From positions 372,001 through 436,000 of the forward strand of contig NZ_JAHXBN010000018.1 in NCBI RefSeq assembly GCF_019924045.1: a DNA stretch of 64,000 nucleotides, given 5' to 3'. The position numbers and the translations under genes were made by a program. The notes beneath the pieces are model-generated. The model was not told where the DNA came from. It was given only the letters and a program-made list of their open reading frames with translations, and did not search any database. The DNA comes from Dyadobacter fermentans. Its GTDB lineage: Bacteria; Bacteroidota; Bacteroidia; Cytophagales; Spirosomataceae. Every line of letters begins with the position of its first letter. The first letter of the stretch is position 1. Positions 17,079-28,907 of this stretch are shown piece by piece.

Positions 17079-17915
17079 TTAAATCAAAACCGACTCTGTC
17101 AACGCTTCGGAAAACGCCCATAGCTCACGTGCCAGGGCCCGGCTTTTCGCCTTGGCGGAAGATCTCGCCGGCTTGCCGTTGGCGAAGTACTGCCCCGTGA
17201 CGTCGTTCAGCTCCGATGCCGTGGCCACGTGTACAATGCCCGCAGCAGCTTGTTCAGGGGTGCGGAAAAACGGCTTGAAAACCTTCATAAACCATGCGGT
17301 AGCGCCGTTGCCGTCACCGCCGAAACTACTCGAAACCGTTCCGGGATGCACAGCATTGGAAGTGATGCCAAATGGCGCCAGCCGCTCCGAAAGCTCGTTG
17401 GAAAATAGGATATTGGCCAGCTTGGAGCGACCGTAAATCACCAGGTCGTGGTAATGCGGCGGATTGGCCAGCTTGGCCGTCTGGTACCTGAATGCGAAGA
17501 AATGCGCCTCGGATGCCACATGCAAGACTTTCGCGGATTCTGCCGCTTTGAGCAAATCGATCAGGCCGGTGGTGAGCACAAAAGGTCCCACGTGATTGGT
17601 GGCAAAAGTCATTTCGATACCGTCGTCGGTCGTTTCGCGATGCTGAACGATCAACCCGGCATTGTTGATCAGCAAATCGATCTGTGAATAATTGTCCCGG
17701 ATCTCATCCACGGCCCGTTTGACGGACGCAATACGGGAAAGGTCGCATTGGATAAAGCCGGTGTTCACGGAATGACCGATTTCCCGTTGCAACTCATGGG
17801 CCTTTGCCGCATTGCGGGCTACCAATATCAGATCATAGCCCCGTCGTGCGAGTTCGAGGGCGGTAAAGCGGCCGATGCCCGAAGTGGGCCCGGTAATCAG
17901 TGCTGTTTTACGCAT
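17079..17915 (-). CDS. SDR-family oxidoreductase (retinol-dehydrogenase-like)
   Basis: A 278-residue short-chain dehydrogenase. Visible are the cofactor motif TGPTSGIGR, NNAG near residue 88, and the catalytic Ser plus YGRSK (YxxxK). The early Arg residues after the first strand (ARNAAK) suggest NADP(H). The layout is that of WWOX/retinol-dehydrogenase-like SDRs. The ATG at 17915 is preferred over a TTG three codons upstream. Divergent from the Crp-like regulator gene, which might control it. Substrate unknown. Confidence 0.9.
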   Translation of the reverse strand: MRKTALITGPTSGIGRFTALELARRGYDLILVARNAAKAHELQREIGHSVNTGFIQCDLSRIASVKRAVDEIRDNYSQIDLLINNAGLIVQHRETTDDGIEMTFATNHVGPFVLTTGLIDLLKAAESAKVLHVASEAHFFAFRYQTAKLANPPHYHDLVIYGRSKLANILFSNELSERLAPFGITSNAVHPGTVSSSFGGDGNGATAWFMKVFKPFFRTPEQAAAGIVHVATASELNDVTGQYFANGKPARSSAKAKSRALARELWAFSEALTESVLI

Positions 17916-18035
17916 TGAATTCAAAGAAAATGTCGCAGGTAATGCTATCGGAAATAACGGTGGCTCCGGCGCCTAAGGTAAGAAGGGAACCGGAGATATG
18001 CTCCAATCGGGGCCGCTTTTTTCTATCTTTGATAA

Positions 18036-18635
18036 ATGCATACCGAATTCGAACACTACATGGCCTCCCAATCCGGCCTGCCCGCCGGGACGATCAGGCA
18101 GATCAGCAGCTTGGCTACCCTGCGGCGCCTGCACAAAAATGAGGCGTTGCTCACCGCGGGGGAAATATGCCGGCATAAAACATTTATTGGCAGCGGCCTG
18201 CTCCGGACTTACCATATCAAGCCGGACGGCAATGAGCACATTATCCATTTTTCACCCCAGCACACCTGGACACTGGACGTCGAAAGCTACGACAAGCAAG
18301 CCCCGTCGCTGGTGAATATTGAAGCCGTGGAACGTAGTGAAGTGCTGCTTTGGGCCAAGCCTGATTTTGATAAATTGCTGAAAGATATTCCGGAGCTCAA
18401 AATGTTTTCGGAGCGCCTCATTGCCCGTACCATTTACAGTAACCGCAACCGTATCCTGACGATCCTGAGCGGAACGCCGGAAGAACGTTACGCCGATTTT
18501 GTCAATACCCACCCCGATTACCTCGCGCGCCTGCCCCTGCGCATGGTGGCTGCTTACCTCGGCATTTCCCTGAAAACCCTCACACGGATACGCCACGCAC
18601 AGCTGCAACGAGGGGCTCAAAGTATGGTCAAATGA
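18036..18635 (+). CDS. Crp/Fnr-family transcriptional regulator
   Basis: A 199-residue protein with an N-terminal cyclic-nucleotide-binding-type beta-roll (about 25-115; GEICRHKTFIGSGLLRTY) and a C-terminal winged helix with recognition helix LPLRMVAAYLGISLKTLTRIR. The key Arg/Glu residues for cAMP are not evident, as usual for this Bacteroidota subgroup, so the ligand is unclear. It lies between the divergent SDR gene and the co-directional NAD-epimerase-like gene 56 bases downstream, and may regulate either. Confidence 0.9.
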   Translation: MHTEFEHYMASQSGLPAGTIRQISSLATLRRLHKNEALLTAGEICRHKTFIGSGLLRTYHIKPDGNEHIIHFSPQHTWTLDVESYDKQAPSLVNIEAVERSEVLLWAKPDFDKLLKDIPELKMFSERLIARTIYSNRNRILTILSGTPEERYADFVNTHPDYLARLPLRMVAAYLGISLKTLTRIRHAQLQRGAQSMVK

Positions 18636-18691
18636 CCTTGTTTGCCCATTAGCAGGATATCAATTTTGCATCAAACAAAATTGAAACCAAC

Positions 18692-19591
18692 ATGCGTGTA
18701 TTTGTAACAGGGGCCTCAGGATTTGTAGGCTCCGCCATTGTCAAGGAATTGTCAAGAAATGGTCATGAAGTGCTGGGGCTTGTACGCTCTGAAAAATCGG
18801 CCGAGTTACTGGCCGCCGCCGGCGCAACGCCGCTCCAAGGCGATGTGAACGATCCGGAAATATTACGCCGTGGTGTGGCCGAATCGGATGCAGTGATCCA
18901 CACCGCTTTCAACCACGATTTTTCCCAGTTCAAGGCAAACTGCGAGGCCGACCGGAAAGTCATCACGACATTGGGCCAGGCACTGGCAGGATCGGGAAAG
19001 CCACTCGTGGTCACCACGGGAATGGGCCTTTTGCGCTACGACCGGCCCGTGACCGAGGACGATGTGTTGAATGCGAAGTCTGACGAAATCCCGCGCGCGG
19101 CTACCGACGAAGCGGCGAACGCCGTGGCGGCCCAGGGTGTGGATGTGTACCTGGTGCGCCTGCCTCCCAGCGTACATGGCGCGGGCGACCACGGTTTTGT
19201 GCCCATGATCATCGGCATTACCCGTGAAAAAGGCGAATCGGCCTACATTGGGGACGGTGATAACCAATGGCCGGCCGTACACCGGCACGATGCGGCGGTA
19301 TTGTACCGGCTGATCGTAGAGCAGCGACCGGCCTTGAAAGTGCTGCACGCCGTGGCCGAACAGGCCATTCCATTCAGGGAAATCGCCCAGGCGATCGGTA
19401 CCGGCCTGGGACTGCCTGTAGTAAGTAAAACCGGAGATGCAGCAGCGGCCCATTTCACCTGGTTTCAGCACTTTGCAGGCATCGGCTGTGTGGCTTCGAA
19501 CACGAAAACCCGCGAGGCGCTAGGCTGGCAACCAACCGGCCCGGGGCTGTTGGAGGACATCGCGACAGCGGGATACCTCTCAGCATCGTAG
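18692..19591 (+). CDS. Extended-SDR NAD(P)-dependent epimerase/dehydratase-like protein
   Basis: A 299-residue protein starting with the Rossmann motif MRVFVTGASGFVGSAIV (GxxGxxG) and followed by GDVNDPEILRRGVAESDAVIH. It has the extended-SDR shape, but the canonical YxxxK is not obvious, as in atypical NmrA-like or 'SDR family' members; residues such as TTGMGLL and VYLVRLPPSVHG mark the fold. Likely a soluble oxidoreductase or NAD-binding regulator. It probably shares a transcript with the Crp-like gene. Confidence 0.85.
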   Translation: MRVFVTGASGFVGSAIVKELSRNGHEVLGLVRSEKSAELLAAAGATPLQGDVNDPEILRRGVAESDAVIHTAFNHDFSQFKANCEADRKVITTLGQALAGSGKPLVVTTGMGLLRYDRPVTEDDVLNAKSDEIPRAATDEAANAVAAQGVDVYLVRLPPSVHGAGDHGFVPMIIGITREKGESAYIGDGDNQWPAVHRHDAAVLYRLIVEQRPALKVLHAVAEQAIPFREIAQAIGTGLGLPVVSKTGDAAAAHFTWFQHFAGIGCVASNTKTREALGWQPTGPGLLEDIATAGYLSAS

Positions 19592-19713
19592 CACCATCCT
19601 GACACTCTGCAACGGCTTTCGACAAGTTCGTGTGTTACCGCCCCACAGCCTGGCAACCGCAACCGGCTGACAATGGGATGAAATAGATTTTCACTATCGA
19701 ATCATAGAATTAA

Positions 19714-22080
<2,367 letters not shown>

Positions 22081-22105
22081 TTCATTCAAAATTCACCTTG
22101 AACAC

Positions 22106-22134
22106 AGCCGGCCGGGAGCGATTCCCGGTCGGCT
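22106..22134. terminator. Terminator shared by katG and the lipid-type cluster
   Basis: AGCCGGCCGGGA (22106-22117) pairs with TCCCGGTCGGCT (22123-22134) through a 12-bp stem with one G-T pair and a 5-base loop, followed by TTTT. It ends katG and lies just after the stop of the convergent ligase gene. Confidence 0.85.
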
Positions 22135-22136
22135 TT

Positions 22137-23672
22137 TTAATTTCGGCGTGTCAGCAAGCCCCTCAGCTTTTCGTAGTCGATTTTAGAGTTGTGCCGCGGG
22201 TCTCTCGGAATTTTAGGGATAAAAATAACGTCGCCGAATGCCTCCGGTAACGACCTGATCTCCGCCGCAACGGTATCCCGCCGAGTACTATCAGCCAGCT
22301 CGATCACCGCTGTAAGCCGGCTATTCAACAGCATCACCGTGCCCATTTCCACGCCATTGATCACCTGGAAGCGGTTTTCAAACAGGAATGTCGATAGCAG
22401 TCCATTCGGTGTGCGGATCAGCGACGCGCACCTGCCGGTGAGGAACAGGTTGCCATTAATAAAGCCGCTATCGCCGGTGCGGTGCCAGCATTTGTCACCA
22501 ATAAAAATTTTATTGCGTTGCAATGCCTCAGGGTTGTTCAGATAATCCCGTAGCACGTGCTTTCCCGACACGATGATCTCTCCGATCCCGCCCGGCGCAA
22601 CTTCGAGGGCCGAGAGCGCCTCTTCGTGCGGTGCCGTAATGTTTTCGTCGGTAATCGCGATGATTTTTACGGTCGCTGCCGGTTCCACTTTCCCGACATT
22701 CAATCCCCGGACCGTTTCGGAGGCGATCAGCTCGTCGGCGGCGATCATACTCATCGGCTCGGCTTCGGTTGAGCCATACACAATGCCGATGTGCGCCTTG
22801 GGGAATGCCTCGCGGTACGTGCGGGCCTCGGCCGGGAACACGGGTGCACCGCCTGTTAGTATTTTTTGTATGGTATTCAAAAACAAATCATTACCCTTCA
22901 AGTACCGCGACAATTGCTTGACAAAAAACGGCGAAGCGATAATGGAAGTAACGCCTAGCCCGCTGACCTGGCCCGCGATACGCTCCGGTTGCATGGTATC
23001 CGGCTTGCGCGGATTGAAATCGGCGATCACCGATGTGACGCCGGCGCCCAGGTTAATGAGCAGAACAATAGGCAAAACCGGCATACAAATGTCCCCCGGG
23101 CCCGGATCGATAAGCGGTATCAGTGCCTGGAACTGCTCAAAAAGCAGGCCGTGCGTCCTGATAGCCGCTTTCGGTGTGCCCGTGCTGCCGGTCGTGAATG
23201 TAATGAGGGCAATATCGTCCCGCCGGGTTTCGGGATACGACGAGACTGCCCGATCCGCATCGTACTTCAAACCCAGATGCAGCGGAATCGACCTTAACCC
23301 GGGTAGAAGCCGGGCCAGCACCCGTCCCTTGAACGTCCCGATAAATGCGGCGCATTGCGCCAGCCGGCAGCATTCGACGAGCCGTTTCACGCTCACCCAT
23401 TCGTCGAGGAACACCGCCACCGCCCCGATGCGGAACAGCGCCAGCACGGTCCGGTACAGGTCGTCGCTCATGGGCACGAACACGAGCACACGATCGCCCT
23501 TACGGATACCCTTGCGTAGGAAATGTGCGGCGGTCTGTGCTACGGCCGTTTCCAGCGTTCCGAATGAAATGCTGTTTTCATGGTAAATGATCGCCGGTTT
23601 GCCCGGGTTAATGCGCGCAGCCTCGTGAAAAAGATCGACGATATTGAACCGGTCAGGCAAGGTGTTTTCCAT
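22137..23672 (-). CDS. AMP-dependent acyl/aryl ligase (OleC-like), last gene of cluster
   Basis: A 511-residue adenylate-forming enzyme. The P-loop-like motif FTTGSTGTPKA, the A5-type YGSTEAEP, the TGDSG motif with its Asp, and near the C-terminus the conserved Lys (HNSKIDYEKL) are all present, so it should be active. Overall it most resembles OleC-type and long-chain fatty-acid ligases. It would activate a carboxylic acid with ATP for transfer to CoA, a carrier or an amine/hydroxyl. It overlaps the GNAT-like gene by 20 bases and is the 3'-most gene of a seven-gene unit. Confidence 0.88.
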   Translation of the reverse strand: MENTLPDRFNIVDLFHEAARINPGKPAIIYHENSISFGTLETAVAQTAAHFLRKGIRKGDRVLVFVPMSDDLYRTVLALFRIGAVAVFLDEWVSVKRLVECCRLAQCAAFIGTFKGRVLARLLPGLRSIPLHLGLKYDADRAVSSYPETRRDDIALITFTTGSTGTPKAAIRTHGLLFEQFQALIPLIDPGPGDICMPVLPIVLLINLGAGVTSVIADFNPRKPDTMQPERIAGQVSGLGVTSIIASPFFVKQLSRYLKGNDLFLNTIQKILTGGAPVFPAEARTYREAFPKAHIGIVYGSTEAEPMSMIAADELIASETVRGLNVGKVEPAATVKIIAITDENITAPHEEALSALEVAPGGIGEIIVSGKHVLRDYLNNPEALQRNKIFIGDKCWHRTGDSGFINGNLFLTGRCASLIRTPNGLLSTFLFENRFQVINGVEMGTVMLLNSRLTAVIELADSTRRDTVAAEIRSLPEAFGDVIFIPKIPRDPRHNSKIDYEKLRGLLTRRN

Positions 23673-24663
23673 ACAAAACGTAGTTTCTGTAATGGGTACC
23701 CGAGAAATGCGTGGATAATTTCGTGGAAGTGCCCTGCTCGTAGATGAACGAATGAATAGCGCTGGTATAGCCGAGTTCCACTGCTTTGTGGTAAATTAAA
23801 TTGCCGATCACGTGCCCGAGCCCCCTCCATTCCGGAGCCGGATGCCGGGCCAGGGTTTTGACGATCAGCGTTTTGGTTTGGCTATTGTAAAAATCATGAA
23901 TGCAGAAGAAATATCCCACCAGATTACCCGCTTCGTCCTCGGCCAGCAGCGTGAGGTCGGCATTGATATAAGCCTTTGCTTGCAGGTATTTTTTCAAAAA
24001 GGCCTCCCGGCTGATGGGTGTGTAAAGGAAATTAGTCTTGAAAGCCAGCAGGTTAAAATCATAAACGCGGTTCACCTCCGCTTCAAAATCCGATAGATTA
24101 ATCGGCCTGATCGTGACGCCCAGGGCTTTCAACTCCTTCTCCCGCACCAGTATTTCAGGATTATCCAGCTCCATACCACGGTCGATATTGCTGTAATAAT
24201 GCGCAATAGGCTCCAAACCAGCCGCTTTGAATTGCCTGTTATAGTACAAATGATGATGCGGTTCGGTAAAAAAAAGCGGATTAGCGTGATCGGCCAGGAA
24301 GCGGTAACCCTCCCAGGTGCTGCCATTCATGGGGCCGATCAGGCAGGTACCTCCCCAGCTTTTAACCTTGGAAACAATGTGCAGCCATAATGTGGAAGCG
24401 TAGTCATCATGGTCGGCGCATTCGTAATTCCCAACCGAAAACGCATGCCGCCCGGCATATTGCATCAGCGGATTATCATAAATACTCGCCCTCGCAACGA
24501 CACTTTCCCCATCTTTTACCACAAAACACACTTTCAGAAAGTCGGTCGGAATGGTTTCCGGCATTTTAAGCCGAATGCTGTCCGGCGGATAAATGCGTCC
24601 GGGCAGTTCTGTAAACAAATGAAAATCGGGCTGGCCGGGGCCGGTTTCGGTGATCGTGATCAT
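23653..24663 (-). CDS. GNAT-superfamily-like acyltransferase
   Basis: A 336-residue protein that looks like two GNAT-type halves. The N-terminal half (about 1-150) has FVVKDGESVVARASIY and the loop GTCLIGPMNGSTWEGY; the C-terminal half (about 170-336) has LLAEDEAGNLVGYFFCI and a motif-A-like RHPAPEWRGLGHVIGNLIYHKAVELGY. Such double-GNAT proteins transfer acyl or aminoacyl groups. It overlaps the downstream ligase by 20 bases and the upstream kinase-like gene by ATGA, so it probably acts on the same product. Exact reaction unknown. Confidence 0.75.
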   Translation of the reverse strand: MITITETGPGQPDFHLFTELPGRIYPPDSIRLKMPETIPTDFLKVCFVVKDGESVVARASIYDNPLMQYAGRHAFSVGNYECADHDDYASTLWLHIVSKVKSWGGTCLIGPMNGSTWEGYRFLADHANPLFFTEPHHHLYYNRQFKAAGLEPIAHYYSNIDRGMELDNPEILVREKELKALGVTIRPINLSDFEAEVNRVYDFNLLAFKTNFLYTPISREAFLKKYLQAKAYINADLTLLAEDEAGNLVGYFFCIHDFYNSQTKTLIVKTLARHPAPEWRGLGHVIGNLIYHKAVELGYTSAIHSFIYEQGTSTKLSTHFSGTHYRNYVLYGKHLA

Positions 24664-25316
24664 ATCAGACAGAGGGTTGTTACCACAGTTGCAGGAATGG
24701 TAAAGTTATCCATCCCTTTGACACCCAGGGCCTCAGCTAGCGTAGCTGCGGCAGGAACCAACACAAGCAGCAGCATGCCGGAATGCACATCGTTGAATGT
24801 CGAAACAGTAACGGCCGTCACCAGCAATGCACTCGCAAAAAAAGCTAACGAACCTGCCGCCGATTTGCCTCCGCCCATTACCCGATACTTTCCGAATGGA
24901 AAACGTTTCCCGACCAGCGCCGCTACCGGGTCGCAAATCGCGAGGATCAGGATCGGCAGGTAGAAAACGATCAGGCCCCTGTCCGCCATTTGAAATACCC
25001 CAAAAAGCGCGTAAACGATCATGGGAAACAGGATACTCCCGTACGAAAAGCGGTCGATCGCATTGATGGAAGGCAGCCAGCCAAACTTCAAACTGGCCAG
25101 CAGAATCACCAGAAAACTCGCGCAGAGGAACAAAACCTGCCAATGACTGACCAGCACGACAGGGAAAAGCAATGTAAGCAGGCCGGTTCCCATGTGCACG
25201 ATCTTGCGTGTCCATTCAGCTCTGACCTTCCCGAAATGGTATAATAATTCGGCCAGGCCAAAGAGTGCAAGGAAGCAGCAGGCGAGAATAAGCGGGGGAA
25301 TGATGATTTCTTTCAT
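24660..25316 (-). CDS. Phytol/dolichol/diacylglycerol-kinase-like membrane protein
   Basis: A 218-residue integral membrane protein with about seven helices. It carries the family signature RKIVHMGTGL near the second helix and CDPVAALVGKRFPFGKYR plus GGGKSAAGS in the later half, as in VTE5/FOLK phytol kinases, Sec59 dolichol kinase and Dgk1. These enzymes phosphorylate a lipid alcohol, often using CTP. In this cluster the likely substrate is a prenyl alcohol or prenylated glycerol; this is an inference. The ATG at 25316 is 19 bases after the DUF3419 stop, and its own stop overlaps the GNAT start (ATGA). Confidence 0.82.
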   Translation of the reverse strand: MKEIIIPPLILACCFLALFGLAELLYHFGKVRAEWTRKIVHMGTGLLTLLFPVVLVSHWQVLFLCASFLVILLASLKFGWLPSINAIDRFSYGSILFPMIVYALFGVFQMADRGLIVFYLPILILAICDPVAALVGKRFPFGKYRVMGGGKSAAGSLAFFASALLVTAVTVSTFNDVHSGMLLLVLVPAAATLAEALGVKGMDNFTIPATVVTTLCLI

Positions 25317-25335
25317 AGCTATGCAATGCGGCACA

Positions 25336-26433
25336 TTACCGAACAATCTGGTCGACCATAAAACCTTTGTAAAAAAAGCCCTTATCGATGGCTGTCAGGC
25401 GTTCGGACTCGGCGTGTTTGTATTCGACATTTTCGGGTAAAATCTGCGAAATCCGGCGCGGTACCATCAGGTTCCAGTAGGCCAGCCTGCCGTCCTGTTC
25501 CGTACCGGCAACCAGCGCGCGGGCTGTTTCCCGGAACAAACCGGCATCCATATATTCAAAGATATCGGAGAGGTTCATACAATGGAATTTGCCGTAGTGC
25601 GCAATGGCACCCTGCGCGTAGCATTCTTTCAAATGCAGCCGGTCGACGTTGGCACGCACCCGCGGATAATGCTCCTTTTGCAGGTAATGCGGTAAGAGGC
25701 TGTCGAAGCCGCCTGTGAGGGTATACCGCAAAATATAATTGTCCTGCGCAGCCACCGAAGCGAGCTGAACCGCAGCCTTTTCGAATATGAACTTTGAAAC
25801 AGAACCCTGGACCTGCTTCTGAAACTCGGGATCGCGCCCGTATTTCCCCATCACATACCTGCTGAAAAAGATACGGAACAGCAGCCGCCAGCGCCAGGTA
25901 TTCCAATGGTTTTGGTAAAAATTTGCTTGCTCCTCTTCCGTTTTGGGCTTGAAAAGCGCATCCACCAAGCGCCTCGAATGGATCCAGGGCAGTATTTTGC
26001 TACTGAAAAGTTGAAAATACCGTTCGAATTTCCCCTGGTGGATGACGCCGTTGCCAATCAGCGCCAGGTTCGACTCCCAATAGGCGCGGGTGGCGCTGCT
26101 CAGTTGGCTTTTCAAGGCCTGGAAGCATTGTAAACGACTCTCCGACTGCCTGAAACCGAGAAAGCCCAGCGCCTCTTCCCATTCCAGGTTTTGAATGCAG
26201 ACCTTCTTCAATTCGATCAGAAAAAGCTGGGTAGGATTAATATCGACTGCCGCCACCAATTCGGGATCGGTAACGAGGAAGGAAAAGCTGTTATCCCCTG
26301 CGGAACCGATCGAAAGCACCTTGCTACCCGGGACCGGCGAAAGCCCCGCCAGCAGAATATCCGCATCCTCCCAGCAGTTCGCATACCGGATAATATCAAA
26401 ATTGACCCTTTTTGTTAAATCCTCTTTCGTCAT
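25336..26433 (-). CDS. DUF3419/BtaA-like aminocarboxypropyl transferase
   Basis: A 365-residue protein of the DUF3419 family, whose known member BtaA moves the 3-amino-3-carboxypropyl group of SAM onto the hydroxyl of diacylglycerol in betaine-lipid synthesis. Family features seen are the opening NFDIIRYANCWEDADILL, the SAM-site strand VLSIGSAGDNSFSFL, the acidic VDINPTQLFL, and NYILRYTLTGGF later on. No BtaB-like N-methyltransferase is nearby, so a full betaine lipid is not expected from this cluster alone. Start codon overlaps the stop of the dikinase gene (ATGA at 26430-26433). Confidence 0.85.
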   Translation of the reverse strand: MTKEDLTKRVNFDIIRYANCWEDADILLAGLSPVPGSKVLSIGSAGDNSFSFLVTDPELVAAVDINPTQLFLIELKKVCIQNLEWEEALGFLGFRQSESRLQCFQALKSQLSSATRAYWESNLALIGNGVIHQGKFERYFQLFSSKILPWIHSRRLVDALFKPKTEEEQANFYQNHWNTWRWRLLFRIFFSRYVMGKYGRDPEFQKQVQGSVSKFIFEKAAVQLASVAAQDNYILRYTLTGGFDSLLPHYLQKEHYPRVRANVDRLHLKECYAQGAIAHYGKFHCMNLSDIFEYMDAGLFRETARALVAGTEQDGRLAYWNLMVPRRISQILPENVEYKHAESERLTAIDKGFFYKGFMVDQIVR

Positions 26434-28907
26434 CGGGAAATAGTCCTGATTATGCCCGTACTGCCATCCATTTCAATTTCATCACCTGTTTTGAGGCTTT
26501 TCAGCAGGCCGGTTACCCCAACAATGCACGGCTTGCCCATTTCGCGGGAAACGATCGCCGAATGGCTCAGCAGGCTGCCCCGCTCCACGATAATGCCCGA
26601 TGCACCCGGGAAAAGCGTAACCCAGCCGGGATCGGTACTGGTGGTAACGAGGATGTCGCCGTTCAGCGAAGATACTTCCGCAGGATCGGTCACTACCCTC
26701 ACACGCCCTGTTACCCGCCCTGGTGAGCAACCTACGCCCTTCAAATCGCCTTCCGGCATTTCGACCCGGTCGATATTGAAAAAATCGTTACCGTCGTAGG
26801 GTACGCCATAGGTTGCAAACCGCTCCGAAAGCGGGCCCAGCTGCTGATAATGCCGAAATGCTTTCTGCCGCAATGCCACGAGGGCCTTCATGTCCTGCGT
26901 CACCGCCGTGCCTTCGATGTAGCTGAAAATTTCCTCTTTGGTGAGGTAAAAAATATCCCTGGCATTACCCAGCAGACCATCGGCATAAAACCGCTTCCCG
27001 ATGTAGTTAAAAATCTCCCGCACGATCCCGAATGCACGCGTACGCTCGTAGCGCAGGTTCTCGCGGGCGCTGACGAGCTCGCGCGTGTAGCGCAGCGTGA
27101 GCTGCATTTTCCACCGGCCCATGGTTTTGCCTTTCAAATGCCTTGCTATTTCGCGTTCGGCATTTGTACGGATCACTTCTTCCCGATCACCCGAAAACTG
27201 CGAGCCGGTAATGCCCGTTTCCACGTAAGATTTCAGCACTTTAACGAACCGTGCCGGCTCCTGGCCGTAGGAGATTGTTTCGAGCTTCAACTCGCCTACG
27301 CAGCGCTCGCCGAAATCGGCAATGTAACGGTCGATATCGGCCTTCACGCCAGCGAATTCCGGATCGTTGCTGGCGCTCAGCGTTTCGTGGATAGCGTGTT
27401 CGTTTTTTGTCACAAACAAATCCCTTAACGCCGGCAACGCGGCAATGCGTGCGGCGATGGCAATGCTCCGATGCACAGGCTGCACGGAAATAATGTCGTT
27501 GCTCCCGCATAGCAGGTCGTTATGGAGGTTGGGGTTACCGCCGCCGGTAAACGGCTCGCATTGTTTTTGAAGCATCCCGAACCAGATCATCGCAAAAAAG
27601 TCGTTCAGCAATGGGGCTTTCCATTCAAGCAGGAGCTTACGTTCGAAATTTAGGTACAAATGCATGAGCTCGTCAGCGCTCTTCTCCGCGAAGGGGATTG
27701 CCTTGTATTCGGTGATCGTTCCTTCCACTAGCTGCATAAATTCCCGACGTTTCCGCGGCAGCGCCCTGAAACGGAAAAGCATTTGCACGGCCATTTTCGC
27801 AATGCTCCACCACGCCTTCCCTTTCGGCAAACGGTAGGAGTCCGGGATATCGAACGGCTCCTTCACCCCCATCATTTTCTCCATGTACCGGGCATTAATG
27901 CTGTAACCCGGCAGCATGGCCAGCATATGGTACCAGGTTTTGAGGTTATAGTAAACCCGGCCGTTCAAAAAGCCGAGCGTATTCGCGAACACCCTTTCAT
28001 TTTTCTTGATAACCAATTCACTTACACCCAGATAAGCGCTAAAAAGCTTGTAGGCTACTTCATAGGACTTGCTGATAAAAGAGAATGTCAGCGGGGTGGT
28101 TACGCCGGGATAGGATTCAATAATATTACTGTTATCCCAAAGAATATAGTTGCCGGCAGGCCTGAGTTTCAACGTCGTAATGGGCCTGGTTTGAAGCAAA
28201 TAGATCTGATCGTTCCGGACGGCGAACTCGATGTCCTGCGGCTGGCCCAGCGCTTTTTCGAGCGAGTCGAGTATTTGGCCAAGCTCACGAACCTGCCCGT
28301 CGGTAAGCGCCGGGGTTTGTCTTCCATCCGCCGGAACGGATTGTACCGCATCCCCTTCCAACACAAACTCGTCGGCATTGACCTCGCCTGAAACCAGGCG
28401 ATCGCCCAGGCCGGAAACCGCATTGATGACCTTCTGCTGCCGGTTACCTGTGAGTGGATTAGCGCCAAAAGCGACGCCGGCCGCATCCGCATCGACCATT
28501 TCCTGCACAATCACCGCCACACCACCGGCATCCGAAAGCCCGTGATGTTTCCGGTAGGCCTTTACCCGTTCCGAAAACGCGGATTGCCGGACATCCCCTA
28601 TCCGTGCCGCCAATTCATTCGGCGCTACACACAGGTAACTTTCAAACTGTCCCGCAAACGAAAACGCCGCACCATCTTCCGCGGCGGCCGATGAGCGTAC
28701 CGCAAAATGGCGGGTTCCCTGAAAAAAATCCAGCAAACCGGTAATCAGCTCGGATTCGGGAATATCAGCACGCAATGTTTCCCACGGGATCACCACGAAG
28801 TGCGGCACGGGCAAACCGAGTTCCTTCAAACGAAACAGGTTTCCGGCTTTGCCGCCAATGGTGACGCCGGTTGCTTTGTGGGGTTCGGTATCGGAAATGA
28901 AATACAT
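26430..28907 (-). CDS. PEP-synthase/rifampicin-phosphotransferase-like dikinase
   Basis: An 825-residue three-part protein. The N-terminal part (about 1-310) is the PEP/pyruvate-dikinase ATP-grasp domain (GGKAGNLFRLKELGLPVP, HFAVRSSAAAEDG, VIVQEMVDADAAGVAF, DIEFAV-RNDQIYLLQTRP). A long middle domain (about 330-720) is the variable substrate-binding part. The C-terminus is the swivelling phosphohistidine domain with GSLLSHSAIVSREMGKPCIVG, the catalytic His near residue 780. This order is that of rifampicin phosphotransferase rather than true PEP synthase, so it probably phosphorylates a small or lipid alcohol using ATP. The ATG at 28907 is chosen because the family N-terminus follows directly; it overlaps the ubiA-like stop by one base. 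Confidence 0.88.
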   Translation of the reverse strand: MYFISDTEPHKATGVTIGGKAGNLFRLKELGLPVPHFVVIPWETLRADIPESELITGLLDFFQGTRHFAVRSSAAAEDGAAFSFAGQFESYLCVAPNELAARIGDVRQSAFSERVKAYRKHHGLSDAGGVAVIVQEMVDADAAGVAFGANPLTGNRQQKVINAVSGLGDRLVSGEVNADEFVLEGDAVQSVPADGRQTPALTDGQVRELGQILDSLEKALGQPQDIEFAVRNDQIYLLQTRPITTLKLRPAGNYILWDNSNIIESYPGVTTPLTFSFISKSYEVAYKLFSAYLGVSELVIKKNERVFANTLGFLNGRVYYNLKTWYHMLAMLPGYSINARYMEKMMGVKEPFDIPDSYRLPKGKAWWSIAKMAVQMLFRFRALPRKRREFMQLVEGTITEYKAIPFAEKSADELMHLYLNFERKLLLEWKAPLLNDFFAMIWFGMLQKQCEPFTGGGNPNLHNDLLCGSNDIISVQPVHRSIAIAARIAALPALRDLFVTKNEHAIHETLSASNDPEFAGVKADIDRYIADFGERCVGELKLETISYGQEPARFVKVLKSYVETGITGSQFSGDREEVIRTNAEREIARHLKGKTMGRWKMQLTLRYTRELVSARENLRYERTRAFGIVREIFNYIGKRFYADGLLGNARDIFYLTKEEIFSYIEGTAVTQDMKALVALRQKAFRHYQQLGPLSERFATYGVPYDGNDFFNIDRVEMPEGDLKGVGCSPGRVTGRVRVVTDPAEVSSLNGDILVTTSTDPGWVTLFPGASGIIVERGSLLSHSAIVSREMGKPCIVGVTGLLKSLKTGDEIEMDGSTGIIRTISR

